Positions 16,814 to 25,600 of a stretch of 64,000 nucleotides of DNA are shown piece by piece. Each line of letters opens with the position of its first letter. Position 1 is the stretch's first letter. The DNA is from Breoghania corrubedonensis (GTDB taxonomy: Bacteria > Pseudomonadota > Alphaproteobacteria > Rhizobiales > Stappiaceae): positions 177,973-241,972 of the forward strand of contig NZ_QAYG01000008.1 of the NCBI RefSeq assembly GCF_003053845.1. Reading direction: 5' to 3'. Made by a program: the position numbers and the translations under genes. The notes below the pieces were generated by a model. It saw only the letters and a list, made by a program, of their open reading frames with translations, was not told the origin of the DNA and searched no databases.

Positions 16814-17779
16814 CTATTCGGCCGCTTCTTCCGCGGTCACTTCCAATTCTGCCAGATATTTTTCCGCTTCGAGTGCGGCCATGCAGCCCATGCCGGCGGC
16901 CGTGACCGCCTGGCGGTAGATTTCGTCGGTGACGTCGCCGGCGGCGAAGACGCCGGGAAGGGAGGTCTTGGTGCTGTCGCCTTCCGTCCAGATATAGCCC
17001 GTCGGCTTCAGTTTGATCTGGTCCTTGAAGAGGTCGATTGCCGGGGCGTGGCCGATGGCGATGAAGACGCCGTCGGCGGAAAGCTCCATGGTCTCACCGG
17101 TCCTGGTGCTCTTCAAGCGCGCGCCCGTGACGGCGGGCGGCGTTCCGCCGCCGATGATCTCGTCGAGCGCGTGATTCCATACGACCGTGATCTTCGGGTG
17201 GGCGAAGAGGCGCTGCTGCAGGATCTTTTCCGCGCGGAATTCGTCGCGGCGGTGCACCACGGTCACTTCCTCGGCGATGTTGGCGAGGTAGAGCGCTTCC
17301 TCGACGGCCGAATTGCCGCCACCGACCACGATCACCTTGCGGCCGCGGTAGAAGAAGCCGTCGCAGGTGGCGCAGGCCGAGACGCCGGCGCCCATGTAGG
17401 TCTGTTCGGAGGGCAGTCCCAGCCATTTCGCCTGGGCGCCGGTGGCGATGATGACCGCGTCAGCCGTGTAGACCGTACCGCTGTCGGCGACGAGACGCTT
17501 CGGCGTGGCGGTGAGGTCGGCTTCGACGATCAGATCCCAGACGATCTTGGTGCCGACGTTTTCCGCCTGCTTCTGCATCTGCTCCATCAGCCAGGGGCCC
17601 TGGATGGGATCGGCGAAGCCCGGGTAGTTCTCCACTTCGGTGGTGATGGTAAGCTGGCCGCCGGGCTGAAGGCCCGCGATCAGCGTCGGTTCCACCATGG
17701 CGCGCGCGGCGTAGATCGCGGCCGTGTAGCCGGCGGGACCGGAACCGATGATGAGAAGCTTGGAGTGTTGAGCGGTCAT
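16814..17779 (-). CDS. trxB: Thioredoxin-disulfide reductase
   Basis: A 321-residue low-molecular-weight thioredoxin reductase that uses NADPH and FAD to reduce thioredoxin. The FAD-binding motif is IIGSGPAGYTAAIYAAR, the redox-active pair is ACATCDGFF (CATC), the NADPH motif is VGGGNSAVEEAL, and the C-terminal FAD motif is GVFAAGDVTD. Length and motif order are normal. Two adjacent ATG codons (17785 and 17779) are possible; 17779 gives better spacing to GGAC. The ELM1-like gene ends 25 bases upstream on the same strand, and lsrB follows 150 bases downstream, so the three may be co-transcribed. It supplies reducing power to the thioredoxin-dependent enzymes nearby. Confidence 0.96.
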   Translation of the reverse strand: MTAQHSKLLIIGSGPAGYTAAIYAARAMVEPTLIAGLQPGGQLTITTEVENYPGFADPIQGPWLMEQMQKQAENVGTKIVWDLIVEADLTATPKRLVADSGTVYTADAVIIATGAQAKWLGLPSEQTYMGAGVSACATCDGFFYRGRKVIVVGGGNSAVEEALYLANIAEEVTVVHRRDEFRAEKILQQRLFAHPKITVVWNHALDEIIGGGTPPAVTGARLKSTRTGETMELSADGVFIAIGHAPAIDLFKDQIKLKPTGYIWTEGDSTKTSLPGVFAAGDVTDEIYRQAVTAAGMGCMAALEAEKYLAELEVTAEEAAE

Positions 17780-17804
17780 GGGCATCGTCCGGTCTGTAAG
17801 GGTC

Positions 17805-18815
17805 TCAGCTTTTGCCGGACTTTCCGGCATGTCGGGCCTGCCACAGGGCGCGGATCGCCTCTGCAATGACAGGTGTGGAATCTAGTGGCTCGTACCTATA
17901 GGTTTCAAGCCGACCGGCAAAGGGGCGGGTAACCCCTAATGCCGACATATTATCAAGAAACTTGCGGATTTTCTCGTGACCGCCGCTTGGCTCGTAAACA
18001 AGGACGGGGCGACCGGTCGCAGCCGCTTCCCCAACCATGTTGGTTGAATCGGCCGTCACCACCACCGCATCGGCGCATGCCAGATAGGCGGCCAGCGGAT
18101 TTTCGCCCGTTCCGTCCCAAAGAAGGTGAGGCCCGCCGATCTTCACAACACCGGCGATCCTGTCTGCAAGAAGTTCCGGCGTTCGGCGCGACAGGGTAAC
18201 CATCAGGTGGGATGTCTCCGCCAGATGCTCCAGTCTGTGGCCGAGCGCCTCGACGTCATAGGCGGTGAAGCGGTGATGACGGCTGTCTCCGCCGATCAGA
18301 ACGGCAACGCGCGGCGAGGCCAGATGCGCGACATCAGCCGGTGGCATGACGCGCAGGCGGCTAAGCTGAACCTTGGAAAACCGGTGCGGCGGGGTGGGGG
18401 TGGCAAGAACGTTGTCGCCGCGCAACCTGTCGTGCGCGGGGACCCAGATGAAATCCGCTGTCGTTGCGCCCGTCAGCGGGTCCTTCAGGAAGGCCGTCAT
18501 GGTCGCGCCGCCGGAGGCGCGCGAGACGTATCTGAGATAGGGGACGGTGCGCCGTCCGGAGGCGATGACGAGATCGGGATAGGGCGGGCGGATCGGGCTT
18601 TGCGGGCGTGACGGTCTTTCGCGCGGATCGATAGGTCCCCATGGCATCGCCCAGACGAAGGGCGCGCGGGGGGCGACGTGCCGTTTCTCGAAGGTACAGC
18701 CAAGCGCCTCGGCAACCGCGGCGCACTGGTTCTCGTCGCCGGCCTTTCCGTCGCTCAGCACCCAGGCGGACCTGATCTCCAGGTGCGCGCTGCTTTCTGT
18801 CACAGGGGCCGGCAC
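17805..18815 (-). CDS. ELM1-like (DUF1022) family protein
   Basis: A 336-residue protein similar to the plant mitochondrial fission factor ELM1 family, a GT-B-like fold of unknown enzymatic role found in many alphaproteobacteria. Recognisable stretches are SAWVLSDGKAGDENQ near the start, DLVIASGRRTVPYLRY, VAVLIGGDSRHHRF, and the nucleotide-sugar-like C-terminal half VVVTADSTNMVGEAAATGRPVLVYEP. No membrane helix or signal peptide. No ATG lies between the divergent lrp gene and the first conserved residues; GTG 18815 with GAGAGG seven bases upstream is the best start (an ATG at 18941 would overlap the lrp promoter). It lies directly upstream of trxB, a conserved rhizobial arrangement. Confidence 0.82.
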   Translation of the reverse strand: MPAPVTESSAHLEIRSAWVLSDGKAGDENQCAAVAEALGCTFEKRHVAPRAPFVWAMPWGPIDPRERPSRPQSPIRPPYPDLVIASGRRTVPYLRYVSRASGGATMTAFLKDPLTGATTADFIWVPAHDRLRGDNVLATPTPPHRFSKVQLSRLRVMPPADVAHLASPRVAVLIGGDSRHHRFTAYDVEALGHRLEHLAETSHLMVTLSRRTPELLADRIAGVVKIGGPHLLWDGTGENPLAAYLACADAVVVTADSTNMVGEAAATGRPVLVYEPSGGHEKIRKFLDNMSALGVTRPFAGRLETYRYEPLDSTPVIAEAIRALWQARHAGKSGKS

Positions 18816-18974
18816 GGGGGACAACCTCTCATATTCTTTCCGAATCGTGCGCGATATTGTTATATGGTTACAAATCTGCGCAAAAAAGCATACATCCGTG
18901 CACATGCATTGTGACGCATTGGAGTTGGTTCGTCGTGGCACGAGCCGCCCAATGACGCAATCGGGGGTTCAAGC

Positions 18975-19442
18975 GTGAAAGCTCGACTGGACGCGATCGA
19001 CTGGAAGATCCTGAAGGAACTTCAGGAGGATGGCCGCATGACCAACGTGGAACTGGCGCGACGCGTCGGCATCTCCGCCCCGCCATGCCTGCGCCGGGTG
19101 CGCGCGCTGGAGGAAGCCGGCATTATCCGCGGCTATCGCACGCTCGTCGACGAAAAGCAGCTCGGGCTCGACGTTACCGCCTTCGCGATGGTGGGTTTGC
19201 ACTCCCAGGCGGAGGGCGATCTCCAGGCCTTCGAGCGTGCCACGCGCAACTGGCCGCTTGTCCGCGAGGCCTACATGCTGTCGGGCGAGGTGGATTTTCT
19301 GCTGAAGTGCGTGGCGCCCGACCTCCAGACCTTCCAGAACTTCATCATTTCCGATCTGACGGCGGCGGCGAATGTCGACAGCGTGCGCACCGCGCTGACC
19401 ATCCGCCGTACCAAGGACGAACCGCTGGTCGCACTGGACTGA
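18975..19442 (+). CDS. Lrp/AsnC-family transcriptional regulator
   Basis: A 155-residue Lrp/AsnC regulator. The N-terminal helix-turn-helix is clear (LDAIDWKILKELQEDGRM, SAPPCLRRVRALEEAG, GYRTLVDEKQLG) and the C-terminal RAM/ACT-like domain (about 70-150) holds REAYMLSGEVDFLLKCVA and the final strand TALTIRRTKDEPLVAL. Such proteins form octamers or tetramers sensing amino acids. The start is GTG 18975, preceded by GGGGGT; no ATG is nearby. It is divergent from the ELM1-like/trxB unit, sharing a 159-base promoter region, so it may regulate that unit as well as itself. Effector unknown. Confidence 0.9.
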   Translation: MKARLDAIDWKILKELQEDGRMTNVELARRVGISAPPCLRRVRALEEAGIIRGYRTLVDEKQLGLDVTAFAMVGLHSQAEGDLQAFERATRNWPLVREAYMLSGEVDFLLKCVAPDLQTFQNFIISDLTAAANVDSVRTALTIRRTKDEPLVALD

Positions 19443-19492
19443 GCGGGGGCTGTTTCCAAGGCCCGGTCCCGCACCAGCGTGAGCCGCATACG

Positions 19493-19523
19493 AAAAAGCC
19501 CGCCGGGCGAACCCGGCGGGCTT
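19493..19523 (-). terminator. Intrinsic terminator of the cold-shock gene
   Basis: Perfect 12-pair stem (AAGCCCGCCGGG / CCCGGCGGGCTT) with a four-base loop, followed by TTTTT on the minus strand, 26 bases after the cold-shock gene stop. It lies between convergent genes and may also stop lrp transcripts. Confidence 0.88.
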
Positions 19524-19548
19524 CGAAACTTGTATGCCGTCGGCTCGA

Positions 19549-19758
19549 TTAGTCGAGCGCGCGCAGTGCGCCGGCCGAGGTGCGGCCGTCACGGCCCGTC
19601 TCGAGCTCGAACTCGACCTTCTGGTTTTCGGCAAGGCCATGCAGACCAGCGCGTTCCACCGCGGAAATGTGGACGAAAACGTCCTTGCCGCCAGCGTCCG
19701 GCGAAATGAAGCCATAGCCCTTGGTGGTGTTGAAGAATTTCACGGTGCCGGTAGCCAT
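19549..19758 (-). CDS. Cold-shock domain protein (CspA family)
   Basis: A 69-residue single cold-shock domain protein binding single-stranded nucleic acid, acting as an RNA chaperone. RNP1 is present as KGYGFI and RNP2 as VFVHIS, with the starting MATGTVKFFN and the QKVEFELETG strand in their usual places. Length is exactly typical. The ATG at 19758 has GGAGA plus AGG upstream. A 5' leader of about 130 bases follows from the promoter proposed at 19896-19924, in keeping with the long structured leaders of cold-shock genes, and a perfect terminator closes the transcript. Alphaproteobacteria carry several such paralogues, so the cold-inducibility of this one is not certain. Confidence 0.95.
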   Translation of the reverse strand: MATGTVKFFNTTKGYGFISPDAGGKDVFVHISAVERAGLHGLAENQKVEFELETGRDGRTSAGALRALD

Positions 19759-20091
19759 CTACCTGTCTCCATCATCTCATCATCTACCGCAGTGCGATAT
19801 TGCAGCGGCTTAACGCAGTTATCGATATCGTCCCGAAACTGCGACCTTTGTTCGGACAGGCAGTATCTTAGAAGAGCGAAATAACTGGTCTTGGCGACAT
19901 AGAACCAGTTTGCGGATAAATCAAGACCCATGCGACGTCGAGTGGCGTTCGTTTTGTAAAAATTCTCGTGAACGGTTTTCCCATTCCGGACGGTCAATCA
20001 GAAAAAAATAAGAAATACGATGACCTTGGCGACGGATGGCGCCGTCGCCGGGTCGTTTCGGGGGATGGCGATAAAATTTCCCTAGGGGCAA
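19759..20091 (-). other. Cold-shock gene leader and promoter region
   Basis: About 330 bases between the cold-shock gene and mcd. It is relatively AT-rich for this genome and has no supported protein gene. It contains the proposed promoter (19896-19924), an inverted repeat across the -10 and a leader of about 130 bases. Confidence 0.5.
19896..19924 (-). promoter_or_regulatory. Putative cold-shock gene promoter with inverted repeat
   Basis: Minus-strand TTGATT (19924-19919) and TATGTC (19901-19896) are 17 bases apart. Arms AACTGGT (19883-19889) and ACCAGTT (19904-19910) form a perfect seven-base inverted repeat spanning the -10 and the predicted start, a possible operator or 5' hairpin. Confidence 0.38.
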
Positions 20092-21777
20092 TTATGCCGC
20101 GGCCGTCTCCAGCAACCTGCGCGCGATGACCTGCGCCTGAATCTCTGCGGCACCTTCGAAGATGTTGAGAATGCGCGCGTCGCACAGCACGCGGGAGATC
20201 GGATATTCCTGCGCAAAGCCGTTACCGCCGTGGATCTGCACCGCGTTGTCGGCCGCCGCCCACGCCACACGGGCCGCCAGCAGCTTGGCCATGCCCGCTT
20301 CCAGATCGCAGCGCCGGCCCTGATCCTTCTCGCGCGCTGAGTGGTAGGTGAGCTGGCGCGCCACAAGGATCTCGCTCGCCATCATCGCCAGCTTGTCGGC
20401 GACACGCGGAAACTTGATCAGCGGCCGGGCGAACTGGATGCGTTCCTGGGCGTAGCGTAGGCCCAGCTCCAGGGCCGACTGGGCGACACCGATGGCGCGT
20501 GCCGCGGTCTGAATGCGGGCGCCCTCGAAGGTCTGCATCAGCTGCTTGAAGCCCTGACCCTCGACCTGACCCAGCAGGTTCTCCGCCTTCACTTCGAAAC
20601 CGTCGAAGGCGATCTCGTATTCCTTCATGCCGCGATAGCCGATGACCTCGATCTCGCCGCCGGTCATGCCTTCGGCCGGGAACGGATCGGCGTCGTCGCC
20701 GCGCGGCTTTTCGGCGAGGAACATGGACAGGCCGCGATAGCCGGGTTCATCCGGATTGGTGCGTGCCAGCAGCGTCATCAGGTCGGCGCGCACCGGATGG
20801 GTGATCCAGGTCTTGTTGCCGTGGATCTTCCAGACGTCGCCTTCCTTCACCGCGCGCGTCCTCAGCGAGGCGAGGTCGGAGCCGGTGTTGGGTTCGGTGA
20901 AGACGGCGGTCGGCAGAACTTCGCCGGATGCGATCTTCGGCAGCCACCTGGCCTTCTGCTCGTCCGTGCCGCCGCACAGGATCAGTTCGGCCGCGATTTC
21001 GGAACGCGTGCCGAGGGAGCCTACGCCGATATAGGCGCGTGACAGCTCCTCGGAGACGACACACATGGATTCCTTGCCGAGGCCCAGTCCGCCGTATTCC
21101 TCCGGAATGGTCAGCCCGAAAACGCCGAGTTCTGCCATGTGGGTGATGACGTCGAGCGGGATGTACTCGTTGGCGAGATGCCATTCGTGCGCGTGGGGCA
21201 CGACTTCGCTCTCGCCGAAGCGGCGCATCTCGTTGCGGATCTGTTCGTAGGTTTCCTCAAGCCCGGCATCGCCCACGGTGGCGGAGCCCTGCTGCTGCAC
21301 CATCAGTTCGACGAGATGGGCGCGGGTTTCGGCCGTGTTGCCGGTGGCGATCAGGATCTCGACTTCACTCGTTCGTGCCTGTGCGATGGCTTCCGCGCTC
21401 ACGCCCATGTCGGCAAGGCGAACAATCTCGCCCTGGCTCATCGGGATGCCTCCGAAGACCTGGGCGAGGTATTCGGCGAACGCCATGCGGGCGAGCTGAT
21501 CCTCGATATGACCATAGCGGCCTTCGGCGCTCATGCGCGCGGCATAGTCGGCCATCTGGCGCAGAGCCTGCGCGTAGGTGGCGAGCCATGCCAGACCGTG
21601 GGTGGCGCGCTGTTCCAGATCCATACGCGCGGCGTCGATCCGTCCGTCGACCACGACGCGTTCGCGGATACGAGTGGCGGCTTCCGCCACGAGGCCATCA
21701 ACGGCTGCGATCGCAGGTCCGGCAAGGGCGGCGAGGTCAGGAGCGGCTGCGGCCGGCGACGGCGCGGCGAGTGTCAT
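20092..21777 (-). CDS. mcd: (2S)-methylsuccinyl-CoA dehydrogenase
   Basis: A 561-residue acyl-CoA dehydrogenase-family flavoprotein with an unusual N-terminal extension of about 155 helical residues (starting MTLAAPSPAAAAPD, then GLAWLATYAQALRQMADYA), the size and architecture of Mcd in the ethylmalonyl-CoA pathway. The dehydrogenase core has TIPEEYGGLGLGKESM, the flavin-binding TAVFTEPNTGSDLASL and the C-terminal IHGGNGFAQEYPISRVL. It would oxidise methylsuccinyl-CoA to mesaconyl-CoA during acetate or C2 assimilation. ATG 21777 has GGGGGA upstream; the frame is open much further but that sequence has no domain. A TTGC-N3-GCAA dyad lies about 56 bases upstream. Ordinary acyl-CoA dehydrogenases lack the extension, which supports the specific call. 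Confidence 0.87.
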   Translation of the reverse strand: MTLAAPSPAAAAPDLAALAGPAIAAVDGLVAEAATRIRERVVVDGRIDAARMDLEQRATHGLAWLATYAQALRQMADYAARMSAEGRYGHIEDQLARMAFAEYLAQVFGGIPMSQGEIVRLADMGVSAEAIAQARTSEVEILIATGNTAETRAHLVELMVQQQGSATVGDAGLEETYEQIRNEMRRFGESEVVPHAHEWHLANEYIPLDVITHMAELGVFGLTIPEEYGGLGLGKESMCVVSEELSRAYIGVGSLGTRSEIAAELILCGGTDEQKARWLPKIASGEVLPTAVFTEPNTGSDLASLRTRAVKEGDVWKIHGNKTWITHPVRADLMTLLARTNPDEPGYRGLSMFLAEKPRGDDADPFPAEGMTGGEIEVIGYRGMKEYEIAFDGFEVKAENLLGQVEGQGFKQLMQTFEGARIQTAARAIGVAQSALELGLRYAQERIQFARPLIKFPRVADKLAMMASEILVARQLTYHSAREKDQGRRCDLEAGMAKLLAARVAWAAADNAVQIHGGNGFAQEYPISRVLCDARILNIFEGAAEIQAQVIARRLLETAAA

Positions 21778-21832
21778 GTCGGATCCCCCACGTGTGCTTG
21801 TTCGTGTTTTCTGCTTGTTACGCCAGGGTATG

Positions 21833-21843
21833 TTGCGCTGCAA
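21833..21843. promoter_or_regulatory. TTGC-N3-GCAA dyad upstream of mcd
   Basis: A short inverted repeat about 56-66 bases upstream of the mcd start codon. The half-sites resemble the TTTGC/GCAAA elements described for RamB/ScfR-type activators of acetate assimilation genes; that link is inference from memory. Confidence 0.3.
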
Positions 21844-22211
21844 ACTATCCTTTTGTCGAGTCCGTCGCAGGTGGCGCGAGCCCGCGCGGCTGGAGGGAAA
21901 ACGAGCGACGCGGAGCGGGCCATTTCGCGAACTCGAAAATCGCCGCAGTGGCCCGTGCGGTACAGGGGCTTCTGGCGCGGAAAGGTGCCCGCTCAATAGG
22001 CAATTTTGCGGAGGTATGCCCCGCCTTCTGCCCAAGAATGGGGCGCATCGCAAGCGGGATCTGCGACGAAGGGCGTTTATCTTCTTGATCTCAATGCAAT
22101 ATCCAAGATCATATGTGGCTCTGTACCTTTGCTTATGAAATAGATCCTTTGTATCAATGGCTTGATTTGCTCTTTTATCCCTTCGTAAACCACTCGCCCA
22201 TAACCTGTCCG

Positions 22212-22226
22212 CGATTTCCGAAATCG
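22212..22226. promoter_or_regulatory. 15-bp palindrome CGATTTC-C-GAAATCG
   Basis: Perfect seven-base arms around a single base, about 115 bases upstream of the chemoreceptor start. A candidate operator; no regulator gene adjoins it. Confidence 0.35.
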
Positions 22227-22341
22227 GCCGCTGGCCATTTCTTGCAATTGTGGTGTGCCGGAACGCCTGGAGCGCCTTTCGATCAATTCGATCCGAACGG
22301 GTGACCTTCCAGCGACGCCGCTTCGGGTTGGGACGTGTGCG

Positions 22342-24348
22342 ATGCGAATTTTCCGTGAGAACAAGTTCGGTTTTCTTTCCGGCCTCTCGCTCAAGGCTCG
22401 GGTTTTCAGTCTCGTCGTGATTTCGGTGGTCAGTCTTCTCGGCGTCGCCGGCGTCTACTGGTGGAGCCAGTCGCAGGTGGCGCAAGCGAGTGCGGACCAG
22501 GTCGCCTACGCCTCGCTTGCGACGGAAGTTCGGGATATGGCGGCAGCTGCCCAGCGGCTGCACGATGCCGAGCAGGGCTATCTGCGAAAGCCGTCGCAAG
22601 AGGCGATGACGGCGATCTTCTCGCTTGAGGACAGTGTCAGGGCGAGCGGAACGACAATCGAGCAAATGGACGTGGCCGGTCCCTATCGCGCGCATCTTGC
22701 CGATGTGCTCGACACGCTCGACGGAATTCACGGGACGTTCGAGAGACTGCATGAGGTGCAGACCGGCATCGGTTTTGATCCCGAAACGGGCCTGCTTGGC
22801 GAGCTATCGACCCGTTCTGCCAAGGTCGAGCGGCGTCTGGTGAAGGAATCGCGCTTCGGCGGCGGGCCCGACTACGACAAGCTCGCCCGCGCGTTGATCG
22901 AAGTGTCGCGTGACGAGAAGGCGTTCCTGCTCAACTCCAGCGATGTCGCGGAAGGCGCATTTGAGGTTTCCTACTCCCGCTTTGGACGGCGGCTGAAGAA
23001 GGCGAAGATTCCGCAAGATGTGCATGCGGAGATTTCCGGCGACATGGCGGCCTACCGGAAGGCCTATGATTCCTACAACATGCTTGTGGGCGAACGCACC
23101 AAGACCGTCGAACTCATGGAAACGCTCTTCTCGCTGTTGCCGCCGCGCCTCGATGCGCTGAAGGCTGTCGCCGCTCAAGGTCGCTCGCAGGCCGTTGAGC
23201 GGTTGAACGAGGTGCGTTCCTCGACGCTGATTCTCGTGACCGTGATGATTGGTGCCGCGATTGTCGTCGCCACACTGCTGGGGCTTGTCATCGCGTCTTC
23301 GATCACCGGTCAGCTCGCCGGCTTCAGAAAGGTGATGGAACGGCTGGCGACCGGCGAGAACGACGTGGATATTCCCGATACCGGGGGGCGGGACGAAATG
23401 TCGGCGATGGCGCGCACGCTCGTGGTTTTCCGCGATAACGCGCTGGAACGCGAGCGTTTGAGTGCCGAGCAGGCGCAAGACGAGGAGGCGCGCACCATAC
23501 GCGCAAACCGGATCGCCGGCCTGATCTCGGCCTTCGAAGCCACGGTGGCCGGCGTGCTTGCCGGTCTCAACAGCGCTTCGCAGGACTTGCGCGGCGCCGC
23601 CAGGGCGGTGGAGGAGGCATCCGACAATGTTACCGACGAAGCGCGCCGGGCGGGCGAATCGGTCGGTGTCGCCAATGAGAACGTCGGATCGGCGGCGGTT
23701 GCGACACGGGAAATGGCGTCCTCCATCGGCGAAATAGCCGAACAGGCCGGCAGATCGCGTGAAATCGCGCGCCGCGCCTTGAGCGGGGCGGAGGAGACGT
23801 CCTCCACCATGGCAACGCTTGCCCAGACCGCCGACCGCATCGGCCAGGTGATGCATCTGATCCGGGATATCGCAGACCAGACAAACATGCTGGCGCTCAA
23901 CGCCACCATCGAGGCGGCGCGCGCGGGGGAGGCGGGCAGAGGTTTCGCGGTGGTCGCGGCGGAGGTGAAGGAACTGGCGACGCAGACGTCGAGGGCGACG
24001 GAGGAAATCGCCACTCAGGTCAATTCCATCCAGTCCATTTCCTCCGATGCCACCGGTTCCATCGCCGATATCCGCCAGATCATCGATGACATGTACGCCA
24101 TCGCGGAGACGGTGGCGGCCTCGGTGGAGGAACAGAGCGCCTCGGTGGACGCCATCTCGCACAATATCGACGGGGCGTCGGCGCGTTCGCAGGAAGGGGC
24201 ACATGCGATGGGCAGCGTCGGCGAGGCGACGGAGCATGCCCGGCGCACCGGACGCAGTGTCGAGGGACTTTCCGAGCGGCTTGCCGAGCAGGTGGAAACG
24301 ATCCGCCGCGAAGTGGAAGTGTTCCTCGACGGCGTGCGCGCAGCCTGA
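22342..24348 (+). CDS. Methyl-accepting chemotaxis protein
   Basis: A 668-residue transmembrane receptor. TM1 is at about residues 18-40 ([21 protein letters not shown]), a helical periplasmic sensor spans 41-295, TM2 lies around 297-322 ([19 protein letters not shown]), followed by HAMP (about 323-375, with [19 protein letters not shown]) and the signalling domain whose hairpin tip is [19 protein letters not shown]. The long helical sensor resembles other helical-bundle ligand domains; the ligand is unknown. The start is ATG 22342 with a weak GGGACG site; the ORF opens 29 codons earlier without a plausible membrane start. A related receptor lacking a HAMP domain lies at 25601-27604. No CheR/CheB methylation genes are nearby. 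Confidence 0.9.
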   Translation: MRIFRENKFGFLSGLSLKARVFSLVVISVVSLLGVAGVYWWSQSQVAQASADQVAYASLATEVRDMAAAAQRLHDAEQGYLRKPSQEAMTAIFSLEDSVRASGTTIEQMDVAGPYRAHLADVLDTLDGIHGTFERLHEVQTGIGFDPETGLLGELSTRSAKVERRLVKESRFGGGPDYDKLARALIEVSRDEKAFLLNSSDVAEGAFEVSYSRFGRRLKKAKIPQDVHAEISGDMAAYRKAYDSYNMLVGERTKTVELMETLFSLLPPRLDALKAVAAQGRSQAVERLNEVRSSTLILVTVMIGAAIVVATLLGLVIASSITGQLAGFRKVMERLATGENDVDIPDTGGRDEMSAMARTLVVFRDNALERERLSAEQAQDEEARTIRANRIAGLISAFEATVAGVLAGLNSASQDLRGAARAVEEASDNVTDEARRAGESVGVANENVGSAAVATREMASSIGEIAEQAGRSREIARRALSGAEETSSTMATLAQTADRIGQVMHLIRDIADQTNMLALNATIEAARAGEAGRGFAVVAAEVKELATQTSRATEEIATQVNSIQSISSDATGSIADIRQIIDDMYAIAETVAASVEEQSASVDAISHNIDGASARSQEGAHAMGSVGEATEHARRTGRSVEGLSERLAEQVETIRREVEVFLDGVRAA

Positions 24349-24385
24349 TCCCGCAGGACATGATCCTGCAGGACCGGGCGTCCGT

Positions 24386-25279
24386 TCAGGCAGTTTCGGC
24401 GCGCGGCCGGGTGGAGGCGCGCGAGACGAGGGCAACGGCGCCGATGGCGATGAGCATGCCGACGATCTGAACGGGGGTCAGCGCTTCATCGAACAGGAAG
24501 TAGCCTTCCACCGCGGTGGCGGCCGGCACCAGGTAGAAGAGGCCGGCCACGCCCGAAACCGCCCCCTTGCGGATCAGCAGCATCAGGAGCGAGATCGCGC
24601 CGAGCGACAGCACGAAGACGAGCCAGGAGAGCGCGAAGACGAATTCGCCTGTCCATTGCACCTCGCCGTTTTCGGTGAGAAGGGCGGCCACGGCCGTAAC
24701 GATGAAGGCGCCGGCATATTGGTAGAAGACACCGCCGCGCATTTCCATGTGCTGGGCGAAACGCTTCTGATAGATCGTGCCGAAGGAAATGCCGAGCACG
24801 GCAAGGAGGCACGTGCCGACGGTCTCGGGGCGGATGCCCGCGTCCGCCATGCCCGCCTTGGGGCCGAGCACGAGCCCCACCCCGACAAGACCGACGGCCA
24901 TGCCGATCCAGTAGCGCGCATCGATCCGTTCCCCGAGGATCATCCCGGCGAACAGCGCGGTCACGAGCGGCTGCAGACCGACGATGAGCGCCGCGACGCC
25001 GGCGGGCATGCCGTTGTCGATCGACCAGAAGACGCCGCCCAGATAGATGCCGTGAATGAGCACGCCAACCACGACGGCATGACCGCGTTCGCGCATCGTC
25101 ATTCCCCTGCGGGGGCGCACGATGATCATCGACACGGCGAGGATCGCGAGCACCGCCACGTAGCGCAGGACCAGGAATGTCATCGGCTCGGCGTAAGGCG
25201 CGCCCATCCGCGATCCGATAAAGCCGGTCGACCAGAGCAGCACGAAGACCACGGGCACGGCGCGAAGAAGCAGGGACAT
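24386..25279 (-). CDS. EamA/DMT-family transporter
   Basis: A 297-residue ten-helix membrane protein with two EamA repeats. The first begins VVFVLLWSTGFIGSRMGAPY, the usual DMT opening, and contains the re-entry motif LIVGLQPLVTALFAGMILGER; the second ends LVPAATAVEGYFLFDEALTP, also diagnostic. It probably exports a small metabolite. ATG 25279 directly precedes the first helix; the 89-codon upstream extension is not membrane-like. The gene sits between two related chemoreceptor-type genes on the opposite strand, an arrangement that may be accidental. It is not closely similar to the EamA protein at 1027-1929. Confidence 0.87.
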   Translation of the reverse strand: MSLLLRAVPVVFVLLWSTGFIGSRMGAPYAEPMTFLVLRYVAVLAILAVSMIIVRPRRGMTMRERGHAVVVGVLIHGIYLGGVFWSIDNGMPAGVAALIVGLQPLVTALFAGMILGERIDARYWIGMAVGLVGVGLVLGPKAGMADAGIRPETVGTCLLAVLGISFGTIYQKRFAQHMEMRGGVFYQYAGAFIVTAVAALLTENGEVQWTGEFVFALSWLVFVLSLGAISLLMLLIRKGAVSGVAGLFYLVPAATAVEGYFLFDEALTPVQIVGMLIAIGAVALVSRASTRPRAETA

Positions 25280-25600
25280 GAAAGGATCCGAAGAAACCGC
25301 GCACGCACGAAAGCGTCCGCAAACGCATGGTTGGGGACAGGAGATGCAAGGAGCCCGCTCGCCGCCGCGCCCGGGGCGCGCGGTCACCTTAACGGAATGC
25401 GTGTTTGTCGCAACCGCGACGATTGCCGTCTCGTCAATGCGTCGCGCAGCCGCTGGCCCCTTTGCAGGGATGCGGACCACGGATCCGCGCCTTGCGAAAC
25501 GAAATTGCAACGTTAATGCGGGACAAACGGAGCTTGTGTCCATCACAGGTCTGTCCGGTCATGGTGTGTGCCGGTCGCCTGCCTCACGCTACGGGAACAC
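25280..25600. other. Intergenic region, no gene seen
   Basis: About 320 bases between divergent genes (EamA transporter and second chemoreceptor). No reading frame has family similarity or a good start, and I cannot identify convincing promoters. Confidence 0.45.

Larger units (their letters stand above)
21778..22341. other. Divergent region between mcd and a chemoreceptor gene
   Basis: About 560 bases without a supported gene. The part near 22080-22200 is distinctly AT-rich. Two dyads stand out: TTGC-GCT-GCAA at 21833-21843 near mcd, and CGATTTC-C-GAAATCG at 22212-22226 near the receptor gene. No tRNA or terminator is seen. Confidence 0.5.

Noticed and set aside
21778..22752. N-terminal extension of mcd to an ATG at 22752
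   Set aside because: The extension of about 325 codons lacks any domain, overlaps the chemoreceptor gene on the opposite strand, and ATG 21777 has a good ribosome binding site.
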